Origin: Streptomyces asiaticus | GTDB taxonomy: Bacteria > Actinomycetota > Actinomycetes > Streptomycetales > Streptomycetaceae | DNA length: 64,000 bases | Assembly (NCBI RefSeq): GCF_018138715.1 | Contig: NZ_JAGSHX010000006.1 | Coordinates: 9,672,001 to 9,736,000 of the forward strand | Reading direction: 5' to 3' | Shown: positions 47,325-55,615 of the stretch, one piece after another | How the letters are laid out: each line of letters opens with the position of its first letter | Position numbering within the stretch: position 1 is the stretch's first letter | Position numbers and translations under genes: made by a program | Notes under the pieces: model-generated | What the model saw: the letters and a program-made list of their open reading frames with translations, nothing else | Databases searched by the model: none | Told to the model about the DNA's origin: nothing

Positions 47325-48610
47325 GCCGCGTCACCTCCCGAGCGCGCTCCCGAATTCGTTCCCGGGTCCGACGCCGAGCCCGCTTCCGAGGCCGCGCGCA
47401 GCACGGCCGCCACGACCGGCCAGGGGCGGCCCGGTTCGGCCAGCACCAGGTCGGCCCGCAGGCCCGCCTCGAGCCGGCCGCGGTCCGGGAGACCGGCGAC
47501 GTCCGCGGCGCCGCCGGTGACCAGGCCGACCGCCGCGGGCAGCGGCGCCAGCCCCTCCTCGGCGAGCAGCAGCGCCGCCGAGAGCAGCCCCGACGGCAGG
47601 TAGTCGGAGGCGAGCGCGGTGACCAGGCCGCGCCCGACCAGCTCACGACCGGAGGCGTTGCCGTTGTGCGAGTGGCCGCGCAGCACGTTGGGCGCGCCCA
47701 TCACCGTCGGCATGCCGTGCTCGTACGCGGCCTCCGCGGCGGCCGCCGTGGTGGGGAACTCCGCCACCGTGCCGCCCCGTGTCCGCAGCTCCTCGATCTC
47801 CTTCGCCGAGCTGGGATCGTGGCCGAGCAGCCGGATACGGGACGCGCGGGTCTGCTCGCCGAGCCAGTCCAGCGCCTCCTCACGGACGTCGAGGCGGCCG
47901 TCCCGGTCCTCGATCAGCCGGTCCACGTAGGCGCGGGCCTCGTCCTCGGTGACCCCGCGGGTGCCGACGAGATACCGCTCGTAGTAGCCGCGGTCCGCGT
48001 ACTGCCCCTGGCCCGGGGTGTGGTCCTCGTGCGACACCAGGACCGGTCCGCGCCCGGCGCCACCGATCCGCTCCAGCCGCTGCCGCAGTCCGGCCAGGCC
48101 CTCCGGGCAGCGGACGTCCAGCCGGTGCAGGATCCGGTGGTCCACCAGGCCGTCGTCGCCACGGCTCTCCACGGCCGCGCAGATCCGCCGCGCGTTCTCC
48201 AGGGTGCGGCGTATACCGCGCCCGCCGCTCTCCTCGAACGCCGCGCCGTGGTAAGCCGTGGTGACGCCGGCCGCGCGCAGCTTGCCCTCGAAGGACAACA
48301 GCGCGAATTCCAGGGGCAGTTCGGCCCCGGGGCGCGGCAGCAGCTCCTTCTCCAGACCGTCGCTGTGCACATCCACCAGACCGGGCAGACACAGCATCCC
48401 CTGGCCGTCGACATCGGCCTCCACACCGGCCGGGTGCGGTGCGACCTCCGCGATCCTGCCGTCCCGGACCGCGACCAGCGCGTCGTCCAGCACCCGGTCC
48501 GGCAGCACCGCCCGTACGTGCCCCAGCACGTAGTCCCGGGGCGGGCCGCCCAGCGTCCAGCCTTGAGCCGGCGCCTCGGCCGGCCCCCTGCTCACCAATC
48601 CCGTGCTCAT
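47321..48610 (-). CDS. phnM: Ribosyl methylphosphonate triphosphate diphosphatase PhnM
   Basis: The 429-residue amidohydrolase removes pyrophosphate from the ribosyl 1-phosphonate triphosphate made by PhnGHI with PhnL. It has MLCLPGLVDVHSDGLEKEL (metal-binding HxD/H region), VTTAYHGAAFEESGGRG, VLVSHEDHTPGQGQYAD and GAPNVLRGHSHNGNASGRELV, with DYLPSGLL. The ATG overlaps the phnL stop. Confidence 0.93.
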   Translation of the reverse strand: MSTGLVSRGPAEAPAQGWTLGGPPRDYVLGHVRAVLPDRVLDDALVAVRDGRIAEVAPHPAGVEADVDGQGMLCLPGLVDVHSDGLEKELLPRPGAELPLEFALLSFEGKLRAAGVTTAYHGAAFEESGGRGIRRTLENARRICAAVESRGDDGLVDHRILHRLDVRCPEGLAGLRQRLERIGGAGRGPVLVSHEDHTPGQGQYADRGYYERYLVGTRGVTEDEARAYVDRLIEDRDGRLDVREEALDWLGEQTRASRIRLLGHDPSSAKEIEELRTRGGTVAEFPTTAAAAEAAYEHGMPTVMGAPNVLRGHSHNGNASGRELVGRGLVTALASDYLPSGLLSAALLLAEEGLAPLPAAVGLVTGGAADVAGLPDRGRLEAGLRADLVLAEPGRPWPVVAAVLRAASEAGSASDPGTNSGARSGGDAA

Positions 48611-49368
48611 GCCGCCGCCTCCAGCATCTGATCCGGCGCGCCCTGCCGGGCGATCCGGCCGTCGCCGACGAACACCACGCGGGACGCCAGCCGCCGGATG
48701 GCGTCCATGTCGTGGAAGACGGCGAGGACGGCCACGCCCTGCCCCGCCAGCGAGTCGACCAGCTCGAGCGCGGCCTCCCGGTTGGCCGGGTCCAGCGCGG
48801 ACACCGGCTCGTCGAGCAGCAGCAGCCGGGGCGGCTGCACCGTGCCCGCGGCGAGGTTCACCCGCTGGCGCTCACCGCCGGAGAGGACACCGCAGTCCAC
48901 GTCCCACAGCGTCTCGTCGAGGTTGAGCCTGCGCAGCGCGGCCGCGGCGGCCTCCCGCGCCTCGCCCCGGTCGAGCCCGCGCCGCCGGGCGGTCGCGGCG
49001 ACCACCTCCAGCGGGCCGGTGCGCGGCGGGGCGGCCAGGAACTGCGATACGTAGCCGAACTCCCGGCCGCGCAGCCGGGCCATCCGCCGGTCGGGCAGTG
49101 TGGTCAGCTCGACCGTCCCGGCCGCCGTGCGCAGCCGTACGGAGCCGGAGTCCGGCAGGTAGGTGCGGTACACACAGCGCAGCAGCGAGGACTTGCCCGC
49201 ACCGCTGGGGCCCGCGAGGGCGACGTGTTCGCCGGTGTGCACATCGAGGTCGACACCGCGCAGCGAGGGGACGGTCCGGCCGTCGATGCTGTGCAGGGTG
49301 AAGGACTTGTACAGGGCGCGGACGGTGAGGACCGGGTCCTCCGCGCGATCGGTGGGGGTGGTGTTCAC
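48607..49368 (-). CDS. phnL: C-P lyase ABC-type ATPase PhnL
   Basis: The 253-residue ABC protein starts GTG at 49368 with GGAGGTGAG upstream. It has a Walker A (LAGPSGAGKSSLLRC), a family-specific FGYVSQFLAAPPRTGPLEVVA Q-loop, the signature LSGGERQRVNLAAG, Walker B (LLLLDEPVSALD) and the H-loop (VLAVFHDMDAIRRL). PhnL acts with PhnGHI in attaching the phosphonate to ribose and is not a transporter. It lies 5 bp downstream of the PhnJ-PhnK gene. Confidence 0.92.
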   Translation of the reverse strand: MNTTPTDRAEDPVLTVRALYKSFTLHSIDGRTVPSLRGVDLDVHTGEHVALAGPSGAGKSSLLRCVYRTYLPDSGSVRLRTAAGTVELTTLPDRRMARLRGREFGYVSQFLAAPPRTGPLEVVAATARRRGLDRGEAREAAAAALRRLNLDETLWDVDCGVLSGGERQRVNLAAGTVQPPRLLLLDEPVSALDPANREAALELVDSLAGQGVAVLAVFHDMDAIRRLASRVVFVGDGRIARQGAPDQMLEAAA

Positions 49369-49373
49369 CGGGC

Positions 49374-51239
49374 TCACCTCCGGGCGGCGGCGACGAGCCG
49401 CTGGGTGTAGGGGTGGTGGGGGTCGTGGAAGAGCTGGTCGGTCAGGCCCCGTTCGACGACCCGGCCCGTCTGCATGACCAGCGTGCGGTCGGTCAGCGCC
49501 TCGATCACGGAGAAGTCGTGGCTGACGACCACGGCGGCCACGTCCCGCTCGGCGAGCAGGCTCCGCAGCAGATCGAGCACACCGGCGGCAACGGAGGCGT
49601 CCAGACCGGTGGTGGGTTCGTCGAGCAGCAGCACCGGCGGCTCGGTGGCCAGGGCCTTGGCGATCTGCACCCGCTGCCGCATACCGCCGGAGAAGGTGTG
49701 CACCGGGTCGTCCATGCGGGACAGCGGCACCTCGACCCGGTCCAGCAGCTCCGCCGCGCGGCGCCGGATGGCGTGATAGCCGCGCCAGCCCGCCGCGGTC
49801 AGCCGCTCGGCGATATTGCCACCGGCGGAGACCCGCAGGTCGAGTCCGGCCGCCGGGTCCTGGTAGACCACGGCCATCGAGTCGATCCGCAGCCACCGCC
49901 GTACGGCCGCGGGCAGCGCGAGCACTTCGGACGCGCCGCCGTCCACCGAGGCGAGGTGGACCTGTCCGGCCGTGGCGGGCTCGTCGCCGACGACGCAGCG
50001 CAGCACGGTGGACTTGCCGGAGCCCGACTCGCCGATGAGGCCCAGGGCCTCGCCCGGCGCCACGTCGAAGGAGACGTCCCAGGCGGCCACCACCGCACCG
50101 GTGGACGGGCTGATCGCGGTGGAGTACTCAGGACCCGTACCGGGTACGGCGGAGGCGCCGCCCGCGCCGTGCACCTTGCCGATGCCGTCGACGCGCAGGG
50201 CCCATTCGGGGCCGCCGGCCCGGGTCCCGCGGGCGGGCGCGGGCGTGTCGTCCGCCGCGGTGGTTCCGGCCGTCGGCGTGTCGCGGCGTCCCGCGCGGGC
50301 CCGCGGATCGGGAAGCAGGGCCAGCGGCGCGCGCTCCCGGTGGGCGGCGGTGTCGGCGTCCCCCGCCTGCACCCGTGCGCACCACTCGGTGTCGCTACAG
50401 GCGAAGGCGCCCTCGGTGCCCGCGTTGACGAGGTAGACGTCGTCGCTGCCGCAGAACTTGCAGCGCCCGCCCGGCTCGTGCTCGACCTCGAACGGCACGT
50501 CGTCGAAGGTGAGGGGCCGGACCTCGGTGTGCGGGGGCACCGCGTGGATGCGCTTCTCGCGGCCCGCGCCGAAGAGGTTCAGGTGCCCGGCCTCGTGCAG
50601 CCGGGGCACGTCCCAGCGTGGAATGGGGCTGGTCGCCATCACATAGCGGCCGCCCACCAGCACCGGGTAGCCGGTGCTCGCGGTGATCACGCCGTTGCGG
50701 ACGATGTCCTCGTAGAGGCTGACCCACATCGCGGAGTAGTCGCCCTCGGCGTGCATCCGCGCGCACTCGGCCACCGACTTCTGCACACCGCGCAGCGGCT
50801 CGGGCACCGGCACCTGGTACACCAGCACATGCTGGGCGCCCAGCTCCTCCTCGGGGACGCGGTGGCGGGTCTGTACGACCGTCGCCTCCCGGGTGTCGGC
50901 GGACTCGTCGCACCCGGTGGTCTGCGCGATCATCCGGCGCAGATTGGTGGCGTTGACCCCGGCGTCGTCGCCCTGGTCGATCACCTTCACCGTGTCGTCG
51001 GCGCCGATGACCCCCAGCGTGATCTGGAGTCCGCCCGAGCCCCAGCCGCGCGCCACCGGCATCTCCCGGGAGCCGAACGGGACTTGGTAGCCGGGCACAC
51101 AGACCGCGGCCAGTGCGGACCTGCGGATCTCCCGCTTGGCGTCCTCGTCCAGGATCCCGGCGGGCGGCCTGCCCGCGTCCGCCTCGGCGACGAGCGCGCC
51201 GATCCCGGCCGCCCGCGGTGTGTCGTACGTCGTGCTCAT
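49374..51239 (-). CDS. phnJK: Fused C-P lyase PhnJ and ABC ATPase PhnK
   Basis: One 621-residue frame covers both proteins. Residues 1-295 are PhnJ, the radical-SAM C-P lyase: YQVPFGSREMPVARGWGSGGLQITLGVIG, QTTGCDESADTREATVVQTRHRVPE, and the Cys set C260, C263, C281 and C287 in GGRCKFCGS through ACSDTEWC. After a Pro/Ala-rich linker (about 296-345), residues 346-621 are PhnK with [42 protein letters not shown] and VVVSHDFSVIEAL. In E. coli these are separate subunits that dock together. No stop or restart codon is seen in the linker. The ATG at 51239 overlaps the PhnI stop. Confidence 0.92.
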   Translation of the reverse strand: MSTTYDTPRAAGIGALVAEADAGRPPAGILDEDAKREIRRSALAAVCVPGYQVPFGSREMPVARGWGSGGLQITLGVIGADDTVKVIDQGDDAGVNATNLRRMIAQTTGCDESADTREATVVQTRHRVPEEELGAQHVLVYQVPVPEPLRGVQKSVAECARMHAEGDYSAMWVSLYEDIVRNGVITASTGYPVLVGGRYVMATSPIPRWDVPRLHEAGHLNLFGAGREKRIHAVPPHTEVRPLTFDDVPFEVEHEPGGRCKFCGSDDVYLVNAGTEGAFACSDTEWCARVQAGDADTAAHRERAPLALLPDPRARAGRRDTPTAGTTAADDTPAPARGTRAGGPEWALRVDGIGKVHGAGGASAVPGTGPEYSTAISPSTGAVVAAWDVSFDVAPGEALGLIGESGSGKSTVLRCVVGDEPATAGQVHLASVDGGASEVLALPAAVRRWLRIDSMAVVYQDPAAGLDLRVSAGGNIAERLTAAGWRGYHAIRRRAAELLDRVEVPLSRMDDPVHTFSGGMRQRVQIAKALATEPPVLLLDEPTTGLDASVAAGVLDLLRSLLAERDVAAVVVSHDFSVIEALTDRTLVMQTGRVVERGLTDQLFHDPHHPYTQRLVAAARR

Positions 51240-52357
51240 CGGCATTCCTTTCCGGCGGGCTCGGCGGCCCGTGCGGGCGGTTCCTCTCCCGCCTCGGCGG
51301 CGGCCCGCATGGCTTGCTTGCGCTCGGTCATCGAGCGGAAGGTGACGTAGTGGGGGAGCTTCAGGTGTTCCAGGAAGCCACCCGAGTCGAGGCCGTCGAT
51401 GGTGAGCAGCAGCAACTGCTCCAGCGGCCCGTTGCGGCCGAACCTGCGGTTGGCGATGTCCAGGTTGGCCATGGCGATCGCCTTGCGCTCGTTGTGCCCG
51501 AAGCACAGGCCGTAGCCGACGTCGAAGCGCGTACGGTCCTCCTCCGCGCCGTCCAGGTCCTCGATGGCCTCGGCCTCGGTGACCCGGAACTCGCCGACGG
51601 CGACGGGGTTTCCGGTGTGCGGGTGGCGGACGCGCAGCGGCAGCCGGCCGTGGCGCAGTTCGCCCAGGGTGATCTCGTGTACGTCGCCGTCCGGCCCGAG
51701 GATCGAGCGGTACCACAGCGCCACCAGCGCACCGGACTCGGAGCGGGCCATGGCGGCCAGGACGGCCGACCGGTCGGCGGGCGGCCGGGCGGGCTTGCGG
51801 GTGATGTCGTGCGGCTCCGGATCGTCGGCTGCCCGCCCGTCGGCGACCAGGTCCATCGTGCGGAGCAGGTCGAGGAACCGGCGGGGACTGCGCTGGTCCT
51901 CGGTGCGGTCCGCGCCGTTCGCGGTGTCCGGGACCTGGGGTGACGGCTCCGGCGGACCATCGGGCCGCTCCAGCAGCCGGCCGGTGTAGTCGGAGGTACG
52001 GCCGAGCAGCTGCGGGCCGTCGGGTTCGCGGAACGCCGGGACGATACGGCGCAGCACGGTCATCTCACCGGGGTCGACGGGTTCGCTGACCGCCAGCCGC
52101 GGCAGGGTGGACCGCTGCGCGCGCAGCAGGTGCGACGCCTCCAGAGTGTCGCCCTCGGCCTGCCGGAAGGCGTCGGCCGCGGTGGGCTCGTCGTACAGAC
52201 CGGCCTCGCCCATCACCCGGTCGACGGCCAGCCGGAAACGGGCCGTGATCTGCTCGGTGGACGCCCATGCCGCGGACGCGTAGTCGCGCTTGCGGCGGAC
52301 CAGGTCCTCGGCGGCGAGAATCGCCTCGAGTCCGCCACGTGCTCCCGAGTACCCCAT
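51236..52357 (-). CDS. phnI: C-P lyase core subunit PhnI
   Basis: The 373-residue protein has the PhnI N-terminus MGYSGARGGLEAILAAEDLVRRKR and blocks FRLAVDRVMGEAGLYDE, TVLRRIVPAFREPDGPQLLGRTSDYTGR and FDVGYGLCFGHNERKAIAMANLDIANRRFGR. It forms the nucleosidase-type core which, with PhnG, PhnH and PhnL, couples the phosphonate to the ribose of ATP. The ATG overlaps the phnH stop by one base of the ATGA type. Confidence 0.94.
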   Translation of the reverse strand: MGYSGARGGLEAILAAEDLVRRKRDYASAAWASTEQITARFRLAVDRVMGEAGLYDEPTAADAFRQAEGDTLEASHLLRAQRSTLPRLAVSEPVDPGEMTVLRRIVPAFREPDGPQLLGRTSDYTGRLLERPDGPPEPSPQVPDTANGADRTEDQRSPRRFLDLLRTMDLVADGRAADDPEPHDITRKPARPPADRSAVLAAMARSESGALVALWYRSILGPDGDVHEITLGELRHGRLPLRVRHPHTGNPVAVGEFRVTEAEAIEDLDGAEEDRTRFDVGYGLCFGHNERKAIAMANLDIANRRFGRNGPLEQLLLLTIDGLDSGGFLEHLKLPHYVTFRSMTERKQAMRAAAEAGEEPPARAAEPAGKECR

Positions 52358-53085
52358 CAGTCCTCCTCCTCGGCCACGACACCGGCCACGACAACGGCCA
52401 TGGCATCGGTCGCGGCACCGGTCGTGTCGTCCACGGCATCGGCCAGGATCACGGCACCGGCCACGATCGTGACGGTCGTGCTGCGCGGCAGGCCCATGAC
52501 GCGGCCGTCGGGCGTGGCCAGCAGCAGATCGACCCCCGCCGGGAAACCGCCGACGGCCTCGGCGCGCGCCGCCACGAACCCCTCGGGCACACCCTGCGGG
52601 GCGATGTCCCGTTCACCCGGTACGCCGGGCCCGGACAGCCGCCAGGCGGACGGTCCGCCCTCCAGCGCGGTCACCGGCAGACACAGCACGGCGCCGTCCT
52701 CCGGCGCTTCGGCGGTGCCCCGGGCCAGCCGCGGGATCTCCTCGGCCGCGACGGGCCGTACGGCGGCGGCGAGCCGGGCCTTCTCCAGCGGCACCGCGGG
52801 CGCGTCGGTGGCCACGCTCACCACGTCCGACCAGCGCCGCGCGCCGTCCTCCTCCAGCACGTGGACGCCGGTGCCGAGGTCCGCGAGCGCGAGGACCGGC
52901 AGCAGCGCGGACGGCACCACGCCGATGACGTCCGAGGGGAACCGGGTCACCGTGCCCGGCCGCGCCAGGGCGTCGAGCACGGCGCGGAAGACGCCCTGCG
53001 CCTGGGCGGGGCGCAGCTTGGCCGCGGCCACCAGCTCCGCGGTCCCGGCGGCGTCCGCGGCGGGAACCATCTCAAGGGCGGTCAC
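52357..53085 (-). CDS. phnH: C-P lyase subunit PhnH
   Basis: The 242-residue protein starts GTG at 53085, overlapping the phnG stop. It contains AQGVFRAVLDALARPGTVTRFP, ALLPVLALADLGTGVHVLE, CLPVTALEGGPSAWRLSGPGVPG and DLLLATPDGRVMGLPRSTTV, all PhnH-like. Its last 37 codons are low-complexity (VAGAVILADAVDDTTGAATDAMAVVVAG), from short repeats of CGGCCACGACA-like DNA. It joins the PhnG2H2I2J2 core complex. Confidence 0.9.
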   Translation of the reverse strand: MTALEMVPAADAAGTAELVAAAKLRPAQAQGVFRAVLDALARPGTVTRFPSDVIGVVPSALLPVLALADLGTGVHVLEEDGARRWSDVVSVATDAPAVPLEKARLAAAVRPVAAEEIPRLARGTAEAPEDGAVLCLPVTALEGGPSAWRLSGPGVPGERDIAPQGVPEGFVAARAEAVGGFPAGVDLLLATPDGRVMGLPRSTTVTIVAGAVILADAVDDTTGAATDAMAVVVAGVVAEEED

Positions 53086-53516
53086 GTCAGCTCCTCGAAT
53101 TCGACGACGGTCGGGGCGAGCTCCGCCCACTCCTGGTCCTCCCGCCGCTCCCGGCGCGCCGCGATCCGTTCGCACAGCGCGTCGATCTCGGCGGTCCGGG
53201 GGCGGCCGGACTGGGCCTCGGCGTCGAGCACCGCGGCGGCCAGCGCGGCGGCGCGGTCGTCCCCGAGGCGCATGGCCCAGCCGCGGTGGCCGGCGAGCTC
53301 CACCTCGGCCCGGCAGGCCAGGACGTCACCGAGCAGGAAGCGCTGCTCCAGGACCGGCTCGCGGACCTGTGCGGTCACGCAGCCGACCTCGGGCCCCACC
53401 AGCACCCGTACCCGCGCGCCGTCGGCGATGCAGGCATCGGCCAGTTCGATCAGTTCGGCCTTGTCGGCCTCGGCCAGCAGGGCACAGCGATGCTCCCTGC
53501 TCATGACGTATGTCAC
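53082..53516 (-). CDS. phnG: C-P lyase subunit PhnG
   Basis: The 144-residue protein (from GTG 53516, where AGGAG is 5 bases upstream; ATG 53504 is an alternative) has HRCALLAEADKAELIELADACIADGARVRVLVGPEVGCVTAQVREPVLEQRFLLGDVLACRAEVELAGHRGWAMRLGDDRAAALAAAVLDAEA. These suit PhnG, the small core subunit. It overlaps phnH and starts 14 bp after phnF. Confidence 0.9.
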   Translation of the reverse strand: MTYVMSREHRCALLAEADKAELIELADACIADGARVRVLVGPEVGCVTAQVREPVLEQRFLLGDVLACRAEVELAGHRGWAMRLGDDRAAALAAAVLDAEAQSGRPRTAEIDALCERIAARRERREDQEWAELAPTVVEFEELT

Positions 53517-53529
53517 CACTTCTCCTGGT

Positions 53530-54294
53530 TCATTGCGGCCTGACAACTCTCTGCGGTGTGACGGCCACGTCGGCGACGGCCCTGCGGTCGTCGAGCTCGA
53601 CCACGACACGGACGGCGTCGGCACGGGTCCAGGTGCGGCTGCACATCAGCACGTCGCCGATCGCCTCGTCCCGGCTGACGCTCTCCACCAGCCAGGCGGG
53701 CTGACTGCTCTCCATGCGCAGGACGCGCAGGACTTCCGCCGGTGGGACGTCGATGCTGACCCGGCACCAGGCCCGCATCGGCCGCACCCGCCCCGTCTGG
53801 CGGAGCACCTGGTCGACGGAGTCGACGGCGTGCAGGGCCAGGTCCAGATGGGGCACCTCGGCCACCGGGATCCACTCATGGACCCAGGAGGCGAGCAGGT
53901 CGTCGATGTAGAACTCGCGCACCACCTCGTGCACCGGCGAGCCGGCCGGCCGCTCGAACCTGTCCGCCAGCTCGGCGGGCAGGGGGATCGTGCGCACCGA
54001 CTTGACCAGGGCCCGAGGCGTGGCGCCCGCCGCGGCGATCGTGGCGGACCACGACGGCGGGACGCTGCGCGAGATGACGTAGTCGATCCGCCGGTTGACG
54101 AAGGTGCCCGACCCCTGGGTCCGGCGGACGACGAACCGGCGCTCCAATTCCTGTACGGCCGCCCGTGCGGCGGCCCGGCCCACGCCGAACCGCCGGGCGA
54201 TCTCCGCCTCGCTGGCCACCCGTGTGCCATGGGCACACTCGGCCAGCTCGGCGGACAACCGCTCCGCGATCTCCAGATACCTGGTCGCATTCAC
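53530..54294 (-). CDS. phnF: GntR-family regulator PhnF
   Basis: The 254-residue protein begins with a GntR helix-turn-helix (YLEIAERLSAELAECAHGTRVASEAEIARRFGVGRAAARAAVQELERRFVVRRTQGSGTFVNR) and continues with an effector domain of the HutC/UTRA type (LVKSVRTIPLPAELADRFERPAGSPVHEVVREFYIDDLLASWVHEWIPVAEVPHLDLALHAVDSVDQVLRQTGR). GTG start at 54294 has a weak ribosome site. It heads the phn operon and likely represses it when phosphate is available. Three ACCGGGA-like repeats lie upstream. Confidence 0.92.
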   Translation of the reverse strand: MNATRYLEIAERLSAELAECAHGTRVASEAEIARRFGVGRAAARAAVQELERRFVVRRTQGSGTFVNRRIDYVISRSVPPSWSATIAAAGATPRALVKSVRTIPLPAELADRFERPAGSPVHEVVREFYIDDLLASWVHEWIPVAEVPHLDLALHAVDSVDQVLRQTGRVRPMRAWCRVSIDVPPAEVLRVLRMESSQPAWLVESVSRDEAIGDVLMCSRTWTRADAVRVVVELDDRRAVADVAVTPQRVVRPQ

Positions 54295-54377
54295 ACCGGG
54301 AACTGTGATCGGCCCACTCGTCCGGACAACCTGCCGACGCCCAACGAGTCCGAACCGGGAACGTGAACAACCGGGAC
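54295..54377. promoter_or_regulatory. Three ACCGGGA-type direct repeats upstream of phnF
   Basis: ACCGGGAA (54295-54302), ACCGGGAA (54354-54361) and ACCGGGAC (54370-54377) occur in the 225-bp gap between phnF and the FGE gene. They could be binding sites for PhnF or another factor, or simple promoter composition. Confidence 0.3.
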
Positions 54378-54519
54378 AGTTGTTTCGCGATTGGCTCCGG
54401 CCGTACCGGCGCCCGCCCCGGCCGCCGGTCGGGGCGGGCGCGGCGGGCCGTAGGCTCGATCCGACGGAGAATGTGTGGTCAGCCGGGCGGGGAAACAGCG
54501 GCCCGCGGTCGGAGGAGCG

Positions 54520-55500
54520 ATGTCAGGCGCGTGTTGTGCCCCCACGTCCGGGGGCGGCGAGGAGATTCCCGAAGGGTCCGCCCTGCGGGTCCGGGCCCCG
54601 GAGCGGGACCGGGCGCAGGGGCTGCGCGCCATGCTGCGCATCCCCGGAGGGACGTTCTCGATGGGGGGCGACGACGCCGACGCGTTCCCCGAGGACGGGG
54701 AGGGCCCGGTCCGGGAGGTGCGGCTGGCACCGTTTCTCATCGACGCGACCACCGTCACCAACAGGCAGTTCGCGGCGTTCACGCGCAGCAGCGGCTACCG
54801 GACCGACGCCGAGCGCCACGGCTGGTCCTTCGTGTTCTACGCACTCGTCCACCCCGAAGCCCGGCGCATGGTGCGCGACGGCACGGTGGCGCAGGCGCCC
54901 TGGTGGCTCGCGGTGGACGGGGCGTGCTGGCGGGCCCCCTACGGGCCGGGGTCATCATGGACCGATCTGTCGAACCACCCCGTCGTCCATGTCTCCTGGC
55001 GCGACGCGGCCGCCTACGCGGCGTGGGCGGGCAAACGCCTGCCCACGGAGGCGGAGTGGGAGATGGCGGCGCGTGGCGGTCTGGAGCGCGCCCGTTACCC
55101 CTGGGGGGATGAGCTCCTGCCTCGGGGACAGCACCGCTGCAACATTTGGCAGGGGCAGTTCCCGCAGGTCAACACCGGTGAGGACGGGTATCTGGGAACC
55201 GCGCCGGTCAAGACCTACCGAGCCAACAACTTCGGCCTGTACAACACATCCGGCAATGTGTGGGAGTGGTGCTCCGACTGGTGGAGCACCACATGGCACG
55301 CGGCCGACCGCCCGGAGACCCGCCGTGACCCGGCCGGACCTCCCACCGGGGAGGCGAAGGTGATCCGCGGCGGCTCCTATCTTTGCCACGCGTCGTACTG
55401 CAACCGCTACCGGGTCGCCGCGCGCACGTCCAACACACCGGACAGCAGCACCGGGCACATGGGATTCCGCTGCGCGGCGGATCCGCCCCCGACCCGCTGA
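54520..55500 (+). CDS. Formylglycine-generating enzyme (sulfatase maturase)
   Basis: This 326-residue enzyme turns the catalytic Cys of sulfatases into formylglycine. It has the SUMF/FGE fold (MLRIPGGTFSMGGDDADAFPEDGEGPVREVRLAPFLIDATTVTNRQFAAFTRSSGY; VVHVSWRDAAAYAAWAGKRLPTEAEWEMAARGGL; YPWGDE; NTSGNVWEWCSDWW) and the active-site Cys pair at 289 and 294 in GGSYLCHASYCNRYR. The ATG at 54520 has GGAGGAG upstream. It lies directly upstream of a sulfatase gene in the same direction, so they are an enzyme-substrate pair. Confidence 0.95.
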   Translation: MSGACCAPTSGGGEEIPEGSALRVRAPERDRAQGLRAMLRIPGGTFSMGGDDADAFPEDGEGPVREVRLAPFLIDATTVTNRQFAAFTRSSGYRTDAERHGWSFVFYALVHPEARRMVRDGTVAQAPWWLAVDGACWRAPYGPGSSWTDLSNHPVVHVSWRDAAAYAAWAGKRLPTEAEWEMAARGGLERARYPWGDELLPRGQHRCNIWQGQFPQVNTGEDGYLGTAPVKTYRANNFGLYNTSGNVWEWCSDWWSTTWHAADRPETRRDPAGPPTGEAKVIRGGSYLCHASYCNRYRVAARTSNTPDSSTGHMGFRCAADPPPTR

Positions 55501-55512
55501 CCACGCTTTTGG

Positions 55513-55541
55513 TTGACACCACTTCGGGAGCAGGTGAGACT
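55513..55541 (+). promoter_or_regulatory. Candidate sigma70-like promoter of the sulfatase gene
   Basis: TTGACA at 55513-55518 and GAGACT at 55536-55541 are separated by 17 bases in the 115-bp gap between the FGE and sulfatase genes. The -35 is a perfect match; the -10 is moderate. Confidence 0.5.
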
Positions 55542-55551
55542 TACACCGCCT

Positions 55552-55573
55552 ACTGGTAAGACCAGTTAACTGG
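55552..55573. promoter_or_regulatory. GntR/FadR-like operator pair ahead of the sulfatase
   Basis: ACTGGT-AAG-ACCAGT (55552-55566) is a 15-bp palindrome matching TNGTNNNACNA. An overlapping CCAGTTAACTGG (55562-55573) is a 12-bp perfect palindrome. They lie just after the candidate promoter, a typical repression site. The regulator is not encoded in the window. Confidence 0.6.
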
Positions 55574-55615
55574 AGCGTCCTCGGATCGATCTGTCCATGC
55601 CAAGGAGCGTCCTGG

